64,000 nt of DNA from Drouetiella hepatica Uher 2000/2452 (GCA_019359505.1 JAHHHD010000023.1:1-64000), one strand, 5' to 3'. Numbered from the stretch's first letter, positions 24,898 to 34,097 are shown. Numbers and translations are program-made. Notes: generated from the sequence alone by a model not told the origin.

Positions 24898-24967
24898 ATT
24901 TTTTTGAAAGGGGCGCTCCGCGCCCCTTTCAAAAAAATCATATAGCTGCCGCCAAGGCGGTTGCCAT
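24898..24967. repeat. Palindromic repeat with family B end
   Basis: A perfect 19-bp inverted repeat (24898-24916 with 24920-24938, loop TCC) made of an A/T-rich outer part and GAAAGGGGCGC inner part, followed by TATAGCTGCCGCCAAGGCGGTTGCCA, which is the end module of family B. It lies between the convergent cofG and cobB genes. Confidence 0.8.
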
Positions 24968-25006
24968 ACATGAAATCAGCAAGGTCAAAAATTAAAGCTC
25001 CAGGCT

Positions 25007-26380
25007 TTAGGAATTGCGTAGAGCAAGCCCTGCTTCTAGGTTGCGCTGCCAGACTGCGCAGTGCTGCAAAAATCGCTCTGCCAGGTGGGGCTGTGCGCCA
25101 AAGTGAAGATGCACATAGGAAGCATGAACTTGATGGCGCTGCCAGCCTTCGGGTGGAAATTGCAGATGGGAGTCATAGCCTTGAAGAGACAATAGAGAAC
25201 GATCGCTTTTCTCACTCAAGCTCGATCGATGAAACTCGTGTCCCCAAAAGCGATCGCCCACCTGCACCAGAGGACTGTTTTGCAGCGCCGTTGCCTGACG
25301 GTAGCCCAAGGTGAGCCGCTTGCCCATCGTTGCTGTCGCTGGAAAAATGCCCACCATCGGGTAAGCGTTTTCGTCAAAGTCCACGATTTGCTCACAAAGA
25401 TACATCAGTCCGCCGCACTCTGCGTAGGTTGGCATTCCCGATTCGATCGCCCGTTGCACCGATCGCCTCGCTGACCCATTTTCCGCCAGCGCTCTGGCAA
25501 ATACCTCTGGAAAGCCCCCTCCCAGGTACAGCCCTTGCACATTTTCGGGAAGTTCGCGATCGCGCATCGGACTCCAAGGCACCAGTTCTGCCCCAAGCTG
25601 CCGCAGCAAATCCAAATTATCGGCGTAGTAGAAGCTGAAGGCTTGGTCTTGCGCGATCGCCAGCCGCACCTTTGCCATAGGCGGTGCTGTGGCTATCCCC
25701 CCGCTACGATACGCTAACAACGGCAATAACTTCTCCCAGTCGAAGCAGGTTTTGCCCAGGTGCGCCAACCGATCGATCGCTTCATCTAAATCACTTAGCT
25801 CAGCCGTGGGGACAAGACCAAGATGGCGATCGGGAATGGCAATGTTATCCTGACGACGCAGTACGCCCAAGATTGGCAAATTTAGCGGTTCAAGTGCCTG
25901 AGTTAAAAGCTCTAAGTGGCGATCGCTGCCTACCCGATTGAGAATAACGCCCGCCACATGAATACGCGGATCAAAGCTGCGGTAGCCGTGGGCAATGGCA
26001 GCGATCGATCGGGAGGTGCTGCTGCAATTGAGAATCAGGGCGATCGGCAGATTCAGCAGTCGGGCAATATGAGCGGTACTTGCCGTGTCGTCTTTGCCAG
26101 AAGCTCCGTCAAATAGCCCCATTACGCCTTCAATCAGCGCATATTGGGCGCCATGACGCGCAAAGCACTCCTGCACATAAGCTTCTGAGGTCAGAACTGG
26201 ATCAAGATTACGGCAGGCTCGCCCCGTAACGTAGCTGTGAAACATCGGGTCGATGTAATCTGGCCCAACTTTGAAGGACTGCACTGAAGCAGAAGGCGAT
26301 CGCCCCAACGCTGCCAGCAGTGCCAAAGTGACGGTGGTTTTGCCCACGCCACTGCGTTCACCTGCAATAATGAGAGCCAT
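25007..26380 (-). CDS. cobB: Cobyrinate a,c-diamide synthase
   Basis: ATP- and glutamine-dependent amidotransferase that amidates side chains a and c of cobyrinic acid in B12 synthesis. It has the P-loop IIAGERSGVGKTTVTLALLAALG (first 25 residues), a DTB synthetase-like first domain with LIEGVMGLFDGASGKDDTAST (about 82-102), and a C-terminal class I glutaminase domain with GLYLGGGFPEVFA and the catalytic Cys in YAECGGLMYL (about 326-335). At 457 residues it is of normal length. Its ATG lies only 21 bp from that of the divergent cobN gene, and AGGAG precedes it. It belongs with cobN to the cobalamin pathway. Confidence 0.95.
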   Translation of the reverse strand: MALIIAGERSGVGKTTVTLALLAALGRSPSASVQSFKVGPDYIDPMFHSYVTGRACRNLDPVLTSEAYVQECFARHGAQYALIEGVMGLFDGASGKDDTASTAHIARLLNLPIALILNCSSTSRSIAAIAHGYRSFDPRIHVAGVILNRVGSDRHLELLTQALEPLNLPILGVLRRQDNIAIPDRHLGLVPTAELSDLDEAIDRLAHLGKTCFDWEKLLPLLAYRSGGIATAPPMAKVRLAIAQDQAFSFYYADNLDLLRQLGAELVPWSPMRDRELPENVQGLYLGGGFPEVFARALAENGSARRSVQRAIESGMPTYAECGGLMYLCEQIVDFDENAYPMVGIFPATATMGKRLTLGYRQATALQNSPLVQVGDRFWGHEFHRSSLSEKSDRSLLSLQGYDSHLQFPPEGWQRHQVHASYVHLHFGAQPHLAERFLQHCAVWQRNLEAGLALRNS

Positions 26381-26401
26381 TGCCCGTTACTCCTATCCGC
26401 C

Positions 26402-29400
26402 ATGCATCGTCTTGCCACTATACCAGGAGGCTGGAATCCGTCCGCTGAGGGCGTGATTTTTGTTGAGCAGCAGCCTGCCCCAATGGTTGTAATTACGGCA
26501 GCCGATACAGATATCCAGACTCTTGCCGCAGCCGCAGCCCACCTGCCTCCAGATTTCCCAGCATTGCGAGTGGTGAATTTGCTGCAACTTCAGCAACAGC
26601 TGACGATCGATACCTATGCCGACGAGGTGTTGGCAAGTGCTCAGGTGATTATTGTGCGGCTGATTGGCGGACAGTCTTACTGGAGCTATGGGCTAGAAGT
26701 GGTTAAGGAAGTCGTCGCGCGATCGGGTGCGGTTCTGATCGTGCTGCCGGGAGATGAGCGTCCTGATCCCACGCTGGTTAGCCACTCTACGGCAGCTTTA
26801 AGCCGAGTCAATCAGGTGTGGCAATATTTCATTGAGGCGGGCGTAGAGAACTATCAGAATCTGCTGAAGTTTGTCGCTACCGAATTTCTGGCGCACCCGA
26901 TCGCCCATCAGCCGCCCCAGCCTGTGCCGCGCGTGGGAATTTATGGGAGTTTCCGCCAGCCGATCGCCTCAGGCGTAGGCATCCTCTTCTATCGAGCGCA
27001 TTACCTGTCCGGGAATACGATGGCGATCGATGCTCTCTGCCATGCTTTGAGTGCGCGTGACCTTACTCCCGTACCTATCTTTGTGTCGTCGCTCAAAGAG
27101 CCAGATGTGCAGTCTGAGCTGATTCGTTATTGTCAAGGTACAAAGTGCCAAAGGGCTGAATGTCAGCTCCTCAAATGTCAAAAAGCTGAGTGCAAAGGCG
27201 TGGAGCTGTTGCTGAATACCACCAGCTTTGCCCTCGCCAGCCTCAAAACCGACACGCCCCAGGTTGATTTGTGGGAAACCTTGAATCTGCCCGTCTTTCA
27301 GGTGATTTTGAGCGGCGGCACAAAAGCAGCTTGGGAATCAGGCTCTCAGGGTTTAACGCCTCGCGATATGGCGATGAATGTGGCGCTACCAGAGGTGGAC
27401 GGCAGGATTATTACAAGGGCGGTTTCATTTAAAGCAGTGCAGACTCAGAACTCCGAGCTGCAAACGGATGTCGTGGTCTACGAACCAGAGCGATCGCGCA
27501 TCAATTTCGTGGCGGATCTGGCGGCAAAATGGGTGAAGCTGCGCCAAACTCCAGTTGCCGATCGCAAAATTGCGCTGATTCTTGCCAACTATCCTAATCG
27601 AGATGGCAGATTAGCCAATGGCGTAGGCTTAGATACGCCCGCAAGCTGTATCGAAATTCTCAAAACCCTCCAGCAAGCCGGATACACCGTTGGGGACATT
27701 CCTGAAACGAGCGATGCTTTGATGCAGCAGCTCATCGCGGGTGTGACAAATGATCCAGAAGCCATAGGAATGCGATCGCTCAGACAATCATTGTCCCTTG
27801 ATGAGTACCAGACGCACTTCCAGAAATTACCCCTCGCAGTGCAAACAGGTATCCAAACTCGGTGGGGAGTCCCTGAAGAAACGGATGATTTCCCGATCGC
27901 CGGAATTCAGTTTGGCAATGTTTTTGTCGGTATCCAGCCTGCACGAGGATACGATCGCGATCCTGCTCTTAACTATCACGCGCCCGATCTGGAACCGCCC
28001 CATTTCTATCTCGCTTTCTATCACTGGATTAATACTCAATTTGCGGCTAATGCGATCGTTCATGTGGGTAAACATGGCAATTTGGAGTGGCTGCCGGGAA
28101 AAAGCGTGGCGTTGTCGGAAAACTGCTATCCAGAGGCAGTATTTGGCGCAATGCCTCACTTCTATCCGTTTATTGTCAACGATCCGGGGGAAGGTTCTCA
28201 GGCAAAGCGACGATCGCAAGCCGTCATCCTTGACCACCTCACGCCTCCCATGACTCGCGCCGAACTCTACGGCAGTTTACACCAGCTAGAGGGCTTAATT
28301 GACGAATACTACGAGGCGCAAACCCTCGATCCGGGACGGGTTGAATTGATCCGCGATCGCCTGACCCAACTCATCCGCCAGGAAAATCTTCACAAGGATT
28401 TAGGCATTGAAACTGAACTATCGGACGAAGCGATCGCCGCAGTGCTGACTGCCGCCGACGGCTATTTGTGTGAGCTAAAGGAATCCCAAATTCGAGATGG
28501 ATTGCACATCTTTGGGCAATGTCCTGCCGCGCGGCAGCTGCGTGATTTAGTGGTGGCGATCGCCCGCAATCCCAATGCCGATCGGCTAGGCTTAACTCGC
28601 GCCATTGCCCAGGACTGGCAGCTAGACTTTGATCCGCTTACTGCTAGCTTGGGTGACTTGCTTCAAACACAGCATCCTAAACTGCAAGCCTGTCGCATTA
28701 TTGGGGATGCTGTTGAAGTCATTGAAGAGTATGCCGCAGAACTTGTTGAGGCAATCATTCAAGACAATAGAGTGAACGCAATTGGGGATAAGACGCGACA
28801 AGAATTGCTATGGGTAGGCGATCGCCTCCTCCCCGCTTTGCGTCAGACCGATCGAGAGCTAATCAATCTCTTGCGCGGCTTGGACGGAGAGTATATTCCA
28901 AGCGGCGCATCTGGTGCGCCTACGCGGGGCAGACCAGAGGTTTTGCCCACCGGACGCAATTTCTACTCAGTGGATATTCGCGCCATTCCGACCGAAACTG
29001 CCTGGGATATCGGACGCAAAGCCGCTGAAGTGTTGGTCGATCGCTACACCCAAGAGCAGGGCGAATACCCCAAAACTCTCGGACTCTCTATCTGGGGCAC
29101 TTCCACCATGCGAACGGGTGGCGATGATTTGGCGCAGGCATTGGCGCTGTTGGGGGTGCAGCCCGTCTGGGATGGCGTGTCTCGGCGCGTGGTGGATTTT
29201 GAGATTCTACCGCTGTCTTTGCTGGGTCGTCCGCGTGTGGATGTCACCCTACGGATCTCCGGCTTTTTCCGAGATGCATTTCCCAATCTGATCGACTTAT
29301 TTGACAGCGCGGTGAATGCTATTGCGAATCTAGATGAACCAGCCGATCAGAATCCTTTAGCGGCACAGGTACAGCAGGAGACTCAGCGCTGGCAATCCGA

Positions 29401-30178
29401 AGGACTGACAAAGGAACAGGCAGAGGGGCGATCGCGTTACCGCATTTTTGGCTCTAAACCCAGCGCCTACGGAGCTGGATTACAAGGGCTGATTGAATCC
29501 CAAAATTGGGAGAGCGATGACGATTTAGCGCGTGCTTACATTAATTGGAGTGCCTATGCCTACACGGGAAATGCTGAAGGAAAATCAGCTCCAGAGGCTT
29601 TTACTCAACGGCTGGGCACCCTGCAAATCGTCCTGCAAAATCAGGACAACCGCGAACATGACCTGCTCGATTCCGATGATTACTACCAGTTTCAAGGTGG
29701 TTTAACGGCGGCAGTCAAATCCGTCTCTGGTGCTGCACCCGAAGTTTACTTTGGCGATAATTCCTGCGTGGCACAGCCCAAAGTCCGCAAGCTTAGCGAA
29801 GAAATTTCCCGCGTCTATCGCTCCAGAGTCGTTAACCCCAAGTGGATTACGGGAGCAATGCGGCATGGCTACAAAGGCGCATTTGAACTCTCAGCAACGA
29901 TCGACTATTTGTTTGCCTACGATGCCACGACCCACTGCGTCGAAGACTTCATGTATACAGGCGTTGCTGAAGCCTATCTCTTTGATCCGGCAGTGCAGGA
30001 TTTCATCCGGCAGAGCAATCCTTGGGCGTTGCGCGACATGGCAGAGCGCCTGCTGGAGGCAAATCAGCGTGGCTTATGGGCACAGGCAGCTCCAGAGATG
30101 CTGGAGAGATTGCGATCGCTCGTCAACGAAACCGAAGGCGTGATTGAATCACAGCATCCCGGCGACAGCTTATTTTGA
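26402..30178 (+). CDS. cobN: Cobaltochelatase large subunit
   Basis: A 1258-residue subunit that binds the corrin ring and inserts cobalt, with an AAA+ motor (CobST or, in cyanobacteria, perhaps ChlI/ChlD) supplying ATP hydrolysis. It is closely related to magnesium chelatase ChlH. The start MHRLATIPGGWNPSAEGVIF is characteristic, as are NAIVHVGKHGNLEWLPGKS (about 545-563), PPMTRAELYGSLHQLEGLIDEYYEAQ and the C-terminal NPKWITGAMRHGYKGAFELSATIDYLFAYDA (about 1145-1175). An unusual segment at residues 244-268 carries five cysteines at exact five-residue intervals. Divergent from cobB. Confidence 0.95.
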   Translation: MHRLATIPGGWNPSAEGVIFVEQQPAPMVVITAADTDIQTLAAAAAHLPPDFPALRVVNLLQLQQQLTIDTYADEVLASAQVIIVRLIGGQSYWSYGLEVVKEVVARSGAVLIVLPGDERPDPTLVSHSTAALSRVNQVWQYFIEAGVENYQNLLKFVATEFLAHPIAHQPPQPVPRVGIYGSFRQPIASGVGILFYRAHYLSGNTMAIDALCHALSARDLTPVPIFVSSLKEPDVQSELIRYCQGTKCQRAECQLLKCQKAECKGVELLLNTTSFALASLKTDTPQVDLWETLNLPVFQVILSGGTKAAWESGSQGLTPRDMAMNVALPEVDGRIITRAVSFKAVQTQNSELQTDVVVYEPERSRINFVADLAAKWVKLRQTPVADRKIALILANYPNRDGRLANGVGLDTPASCIEILKTLQQAGYTVGDIPETSDALMQQLIAGVTNDPEAIGMRSLRQSLSLDEYQTHFQKLPLAVQTGIQTRWGVPEETDDFPIAGIQFGNVFVGIQPARGYDRDPALNYHAPDLEPPHFYLAFYHWINTQFAANAIVHVGKHGNLEWLPGKSVALSENCYPEAVFGAMPHFYPFIVNDPGEGSQAKRRSQAVILDHLTPPMTRAELYGSLHQLEGLIDEYYEAQTLDPGRVELIRDRLTQLIRQENLHKDLGIETELSDEAIAAVLTAADGYLCELKESQIRDGLHIFGQCPAARQLRDLVVAIARNPNADRLGLTRAIAQDWQLDFDPLTASLGDLLQTQHPKLQACRIIGDAVEVIEEYAAELVEAIIQDNRVNAIGDKTRQELLWVGDRLLPALRQTDRELINLLRGLDGEYIPSGASGAPTRGRPEVLPTGRNFYSVDIRAIPTETAWDIGRKAAEVLVDRYTQEQGEYPKTLGLSIWGTSTMRTGGDDLAQALALLGVQPVWDGVSRRVVDFEILPLSLLGRPRVDVTLRISGFFRDAFPNLIDLFDSAVNAIANLDEPADQNPLAAQVQQETQRWQSEGLTKEQAEGRSRYRIFGSKPSAYGAGLQGLIESQNWESDDDLARAYINWSAYAYTGNAEGKSAPEAFTQRLGTLQIVLQNQDNREHDLLDSDDYYQFQGGLTAAVKSVSGAAPEVYFGDNSCVAQPKVRKLSEEISRVYRSRVVNPKWITGAMRHGYKGAFELSATIDYLFAYDATTHCVEDFMYTGVAEAYLFDPAVQDFIRQSNPWALRDMAERLLEANQRGLWAQAAPEMLERLRSLVNETEGVIESQHPGDSLF
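27131..27205 (+). repeat. 15-nt tandem repeat in cobN encoding a Cys-x4 pentapeptide
   Basis: Five consecutive 15-nt units, each starting TGT or TGC, encode five-residue repeats with Cys at residues 244, 249, 254, 259 and 264. Four of them begin Cys-Gln. It lies between the IRYC strand and ELLLNTTSFALA, where most CobN proteins that I recall have only a short loop. Confidence 0.8.
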
Positions 30179-30189
30179 GCTTGCCCACC

Positions 30190-31812
30190 TTACCAAAGAC
30201 CGCGTTTGCCGCTGGGATGAATGGTAGACCAGTTGGTGCGTGCCATAGACAGCTGCTCGTCAGAAACTTTTGCTCCCGTTAGGTCGGCTCCACAAAGATT
30301 GGCTCCGCGCAAATTGGCATTGCTGAGATAGGCATAGCTCAAGTCTGCTCCGCGCAAATCGGCTCCGGCTAAATCAGCATGGCTAAGGTATGCCCTGGCA
30401 AGGTTGGCGTTGCGAAGCACTGCCTGACTGAGACTAGCGCGACCAAAGTCAGCATTGGTTAGAGTTGCATTTTGTAGGTTGACCTTGTGTAGCTTAGCCT
30501 GGTTAAAGTTGGCTCCTGATAAGTTAGTTCTAGGCAAGTTGAGTAAACTCAAATCATGACAGGTAAAGTCCCGTTTGCCTTTCGCGTAAGTGGCTAGCAG
30601 ATCCTCTGCATTCGGCTTAGCCATCACCGATCCTGATCTTGAAGCTGATTCGCCGCTAGAGCCAAGCCCCGTGTTGCGGGTTGCCGTTGCAGCAGGCGTA
30701 CTTTGCGCGGTTCGTCGTTTTGAGGAACCCGTTTGCAGATCTGTGGAATCCAATCGTGTCGTCTCTGACTTATTGGCGCGGGCACGAATTGCCGCTGCCA
30801 TGCGCGCAGTCGGCGAGGAGGGCATTGAAGGAAGTTCCTCTGCGCGATCGCCTCTATTACGGACGTTACCTCGATTGGGCTGATTCACCATGCTTCTTGC
30901 CAAGCTATCAAGGTACGGCTCCAGATCAAGCGCCCGCAAAACCTCATTAGAGCTTTGGTAACGGTGGCGTACCGACACTTCCAGCATTTTTTTCAAGACT
31001 TCCGCAAAGTGATCGCTAATGTGAACCTGCTGCCGCCACAAAATTTCGCCCGTTGCCGGGTCGTAGTCCATGTCTTTGGGAGATTTTGCCGTCAGCAAAT
31101 AGAGGCAGGTCACGCCTAAAGCATAGATATCGCTGGCATAAACAGGGCGCATAGCCATCTGCTCTGGGGGCGCATAGCCCGGAGTACCGATCGCATATTG
31201 CGTCAGCGCCGTTTGGTCAGAAGCGGCTGCACGGCTCGGATCAACCTGATCTTTGACGGCTCCAAAGTCAATCAGCACCAGCTTTTTGTCTTGCGATCGC
31301 CGAATCAGGTTGGCGGGCTTAATGTCTCGGTGAATCACCTGCTGCCCGTGAATGTATTGCAGCATTGGCAGCACTTCGCTGAGAAACTGCTTTACCCCCG
31401 CCTCACTAAAAGGTCCCGATCGCTTCACCTCTTGTTGAAGGGTTGAACCGCTGATGTACTCTTGAACCAGATAAAACTCTTTGTTAACTTCAAAATAATC
31501 TAGCAGACGCGGCACTTGGGGGTGATTGCCTACCTTTCCCAGCGTCTTTGCCTCTCGCTGAAACAAGTCTCGCGCCATTTGCAAGACATGAGCCGAAGAG
31601 GTGACTGGACGGAGCTGTTTGATGACGCAGTAAGGAATCCCCGGCAGAGACTCATCTTTCGCCAGGAAGGTCGCTCCAAACCCTCCTTGCCCCAGACCCT
31701 GGACAACTCTGTAGCGACCTTGCAACAGCAACTTTGAGCCACAAGATTGACAGATCTCAGTGTGGGTCAAGTTTTCAGGGCTTTTACAGCCTGGATTTAA
31801 GCAGTAGCTCAT
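30190..31812 (-). CDS. Serine/threonine protein kinase with zinc-ribbon and pentapeptide repeats (SpkB-like)
   Basis: A 540-residue eukaryotic-type kinase. The N-terminus has four cysteines (4, 9, 21, 24), a probable zinc ribbon. The kinase domain has the glycine loop GLGQGGFGATF (about 39-49), Lys in VIKQL, VIHRDIKPANLI (about 159-170), IDFGAVKD (about 178-185) and GTPGYAPPEQ (about 208-217). A Ser/Thr/Arg-rich linker (about 310-415) follows, then pentapeptide repeats of A(D/N)LxxA type (about 425-520) that form a right-handed beta helix. The architecture is that of Synechocystis SpkB, implicated in oxidative stress and motility. It is transcribed toward cobN's 3' end, 11 bp apart. Confidence 0.93.
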   Translation of the reverse strand: MSYCLNPGCKSPENLTHTEICQSCGSKLLLQGRYRVVQGLGQGGFGATFLAKDESLPGIPYCVIKQLRPVTSSAHVLQMARDLFQREAKTLGKVGNHPQVPRLLDYFEVNKEFYLVQEYISGSTLQQEVKRSGPFSEAGVKQFLSEVLPMLQYIHGQQVIHRDIKPANLIRRSQDKKLVLIDFGAVKDQVDPSRAAASDQTALTQYAIGTPGYAPPEQMAMRPVYASDIYALGVTCLYLLTAKSPKDMDYDPATGEILWRQQVHISDHFAEVLKKMLEVSVRHRYQSSNEVLRALDLEPYLDSLARSMVNQPNRGNVRNRGDRAEELPSMPSSPTARMAAAIRARANKSETTRLDSTDLQTGSSKRRTAQSTPAATATRNTGLGSSGESASRSGSVMAKPNAEDLLATYAKGKRDFTCHDLSLLNLPRTNLSGANFNQAKLHKVNLQNATLTNADFGRASLSQAVLRNANLARAYLSHADLAGADLRGADLSYAYLSNANLRGANLCGADLTGAKVSDEQLSMARTNWSTIHPSGKRGLW

Positions 31813-32339
31813 TAGGGCATCACTCGCTTGATCGATCGCTGGGTGTTACAACCTCTACGCCTACTCAGGCTCGAAATTGCAGGTTTGGAATTGGACACCC
31901 CATTACCTTCAATTATCTTTCCAACATTTGTAGAATAGAGCGCCATTCTTGCTGGAAATCTCTTGAAGAGTTGCTAAAGTTCGACTCGTTTTGCTTCAAA
32001 TTTGGATAAAAGTCCATAGATACACGGGCGAGGCGGAGTAGCAATGCTGCTACAGACTCTAAAAGGTGTAGTCTATGACGAGAGAAACCCTTTTCATCTC
32101 AAGCCTCACGATCGCTGCCGCATTCGTTCTAACTCAAATTTCTGGCTGCAATAGTGAGGGGTAATGCCCCTCATGTAAACTAGCTGCTTCGTTTCTCAAG
32201 AAAAGAAAAGACTTTCATGGGAAAAGAAGACCTCGTCTAGCAATGTTACCGGGTAGCTGCGTTAGTCTTTCTACTCATTAGTCTTCACCACTATAGTTTA
32301 GGTTCTCGAAGGATAGTTAAAAGTTTAAACTTTGAAGAT
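31813..32339. other. 527-bp intergenic region with a possible micro-lipoprotein gene
   Basis: Between the kinase start and the end of the thioredoxin gene (both minus). Apart from the short ORF at 32075-32164 I see no gene. The A/T-rich part near 32295-32340 probably terminates the thioredoxin transcript. Confidence 0.5.
32075..32164 (+). CDS. Possible 29-residue micro-lipoprotein
   Basis: A short ORF, MTRETLFISSLTIAAAFVLT then QISGCNSEG, ending in TAA. It has the three parts of a lipoprotein signal peptide: short basic start, hydrophobic core, and lipobox-like ISGC. AAAGGTG lies about 9 bases before the ATG, a usable ribosome binding site. The mature peptide would be only five residues (CNSEG), as in very small entericidin-like lipoproteins, or this may be the start of a gene that has lost its body. 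No homology evidence is available, so this is a candidate only. Confidence 0.35.
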   Translation: MTRETLFISSLTIAAAFVLTQISGCNSEG

Positions 32340-33161
32340 TTAGTAAAGTGTCTGCGTAAGCTGCTTGCGGTAGAGCTTCGTCAAGGGATTATCATCTCCG
32401 ATCAAATCAAAAATCATAACCATAGCTTTACGAGCACCATCATTGCGATACTTACGGTTTTTGCCAACAATTTCTAAAAAGCCTTGAAGCGCGGCTTCGT
32501 AGTTTTCAGATAGCGTCTGCTGCACGGCTCGAAAAAATGACCCGTCTAGCTCATGCTTCAGAATTGGGTCGATGCTCTCTAGCTTGAGCTGCATTAGCTC
32601 CCGTAATGCTCTAGCGACACTGGAATACTCTCGATCGCTCTCATCAATGAACACCAGCAGCTTCTCGGCAGCGTCCAACCGATCTTGGCTAATGAGAAAT
32701 TTGGCAGCAGCGATCGCCAACTGCTGATTCTGAGGATATTTTTCCATCAACTCTGAAAATCCGGCTTTGGCATCCTCCAGATTGCCTGCCCGAATCGCGG
32801 TCTGAACCGCTTCCAACTTTAGATCTAGCTCCGACTTAAGATTGAGCTGAGCCAAGAACTGCCGTAGCTTTGGTTCTGGCAAAGCGCCGACAAATCCGGG
32901 CTGCATTTGTCCTTGGTTGACCACCCGCACATCTGGAACGCCCTCAATGCCATAAGTGCTGGCCAACTCTGGGTTCTGATCAATATCAACTTTTGCCAGC
33001 ACAAAGTCATATTCCTGCGCCAGCTTTTCCAGAAGAGGTTTCAGCAATTGACAAGGGCCACACCACTGAGCAAAAAAGTCTACGACGACCGGGCGCTGAA
33101 AGGAGGCTTGCATCACGTTGCTATCAAAGTTACTGCCGTTTACCTCAACTGAAACTCCCAT
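32340..33161 (-). CDS. Thioredoxin with TPR-like tail (YbbN/CnoX type)
   Basis: A 273-residue protein with an N-terminal thioredoxin domain (WCGPC active site at about residues 33-37, with FDSNV, VVDFFAQWCGPC and GIEGVPDVRVVNQGQ typical) and a C-terminal helical repeat domain (about 120-273) as in YbbN/CnoX chaperedoxins. Those hold unfolded proteins and transfer them to GroEL, and can protect cysteines. Start at 33161 is supported by AGGAGG 10 bases before it; the frame continues 31 codons upstream without coding character. A perfect palindrome at 33221-33277 lies in its leader. Cytosolic. Confidence 0.9.
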   Translation of the reverse strand: MGVSVEVNGSNFDSNVMQASFQRPVVVDFFAQWCGPCQLLKPLLEKLAQEYDFVLAKVDIDQNPELASTYGIEGVPDVRVVNQGQMQPGFVGALPEPKLRQFLAQLNLKSELDLKLEAVQTAIRAGNLEDAKAGFSELMEKYPQNQQLAIAAAKFLISQDRLDAAEKLLVFIDESDREYSSVARALRELMQLKLESIDPILKHELDGSFFRAVQQTLSENYEAALQGFLEIVGKNRKYRNDGARKAMVMIFDLIGDDNPLTKLYRKQLTQTLY

Positions 33162-33220
33162 CTTGACGAACCTCCTGATGTGCGATCGGGCTGCGTGGCT
33201 TTCTAGGTATGTCTTAACAG

Positions 33221-33277
33221 GGGATGAATTTCGATGGAGAGGCTCGCAGAGCAAGCCTCTCCATCAAAATTCATCCC
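33221..33277. repeat. Palindrome in the leader of the thioredoxin gene
   Basis: Near-perfect inverted repeat GGGATGAATTT ... AATTCATCCC with an inner GGAGAGGCT / AGCCTCTCC part around a loop. It has the same layered design as families A and B but different arm sequences. It lies 60 bp upstream of the chosen start. Confidence 0.75.
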
Positions 33278-33392
33278 AGAGGTCAGCAACGCTGCTCCTT
33301 ATTCTAGATCAAATAACAAAGCCCCTAGCTAGGCTGGGGCTTCGGAGAAAGTAACTTAAGGAACATGGATTTGACAAGATGTAATTCTTGGG

Positions 33393-33432
33393 GTAGGGGC
33401 TTAGCATTGCTAAGCTCCTACTAAGCCCCTAC
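33393..33432. repeat. GTAGGGGCTTAG hairpin repeat, copy 1
   Basis: Reads GGTAGGGGCTTAGCATTGCT then AAGCTCCTACTAAGCCCCTACC, forming a hairpin. A similar copy is at 47841-47873. It follows the stop of the cytochrome oxidase subunit III gene, so it may act as its terminator. Confidence 0.65.
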
Positions 33433-33476
33433 CGCAGATCGGTTATGCAGGTTACTTGATCCATGATCCTAAGCAT

Positions 33477-34097
33477 TTACAAAAGGTAGAGCAGGATGAA
33501 TAGCACAATCCAAACCACATCCACAAAGTGCCAGTAAAGTTCGGCAGCTTCTACCCCAAAGTGTTCCTGATCAGAATAATGTCCTGCTTTTTGAGCGCGC
33601 CACAGCACTGCCAGAATCAGGCAAACTCCCAGAAAAACATGCAGCCCGTGAAATCCTGTCAGCACATAAAAGGTGCTGGCATAGAGATTGGTCGTCAAAC
33701 CAAACTCTAGCTTGCTGTACTCATAAAGCTGACCCATCAGGAAAACAGCACCCATAATGGCGGTAATTGAAAACCAGGTGCGCAGACCCTTGACATCATT
33801 CTTCTTAATTGCCGTGTCAGCGTTATGAATGATAAAGCTGCTGGCAATTAGAATCACCGTATTGATAGCGGGCAGAACTAGCTCCCGTTCTGGAGTGCCT
33901 TCGGGCGGCCAGCTTGGGTAGACGGCACGGAAAGTGAGATAGGCAACAAACAGTCCCAGAAAGATCATGCTTTCTGCACCCAGAAAAACCAGCAGCCCAA
34001 AGAGTCGAAGGTCAGGATGCTCCTCATGATGGGGAGCCGCTATCTCTTCATTGTGATAGTTTAGGGCTGCTTTGTTTGGATCGACAGTACCTTGCAT
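33477..34097 (-). CDS. ctaE: Cytochrome c oxidase subunit III
   Basis: Subunit III of the aa3-type respiratory terminal oxidase, 206 residues with five membrane helices (the short cyanobacterial form without the first two helices). Marks are FGLLVFLGAESMIFLGLFVAYLTFR (about 33-57), the FYVLTGFHGLHVFLGVCLIL segment (about 142-161) and the last WHFVDVVWIVLFILLYLL. It is the third gene of ctaCDE, 39 bp after ctaD. In cyanobacteria the oxidase sits in thylakoid and plasma membranes and accepts electrons from plastocyanin or cytochrome c6. Confidence 0.96.
   Translation of the reverse strand: MQGTVDPNKAALNYHNEEIAAPHHEEHPDLRLFGLLVFLGAESMIFLGLFVAYLTFRAVYPSWPPEGTPERELVLPAINTVILIASSFIIHNADTAIKKNDVKGLRTWFSITAIMGAVFLMGQLYEYSKLEFGLTTNLYASTFYVLTGFHGLHVFLGVCLILAVLWRAQKAGHYSDQEHFGVEAAELYWHFVDVVWIVLFILLYLL

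Noticed and set aside
26381-26401. Possible cobalamin riboswitch between cobB and cobN
   Set aside because: Only 21 bp are available; no room for an aptamer.
27798-28253. 151-residue frame within cobN
   Set aside because: cobN is continuous and well conserved through this stretch, so this is a shadow frame.
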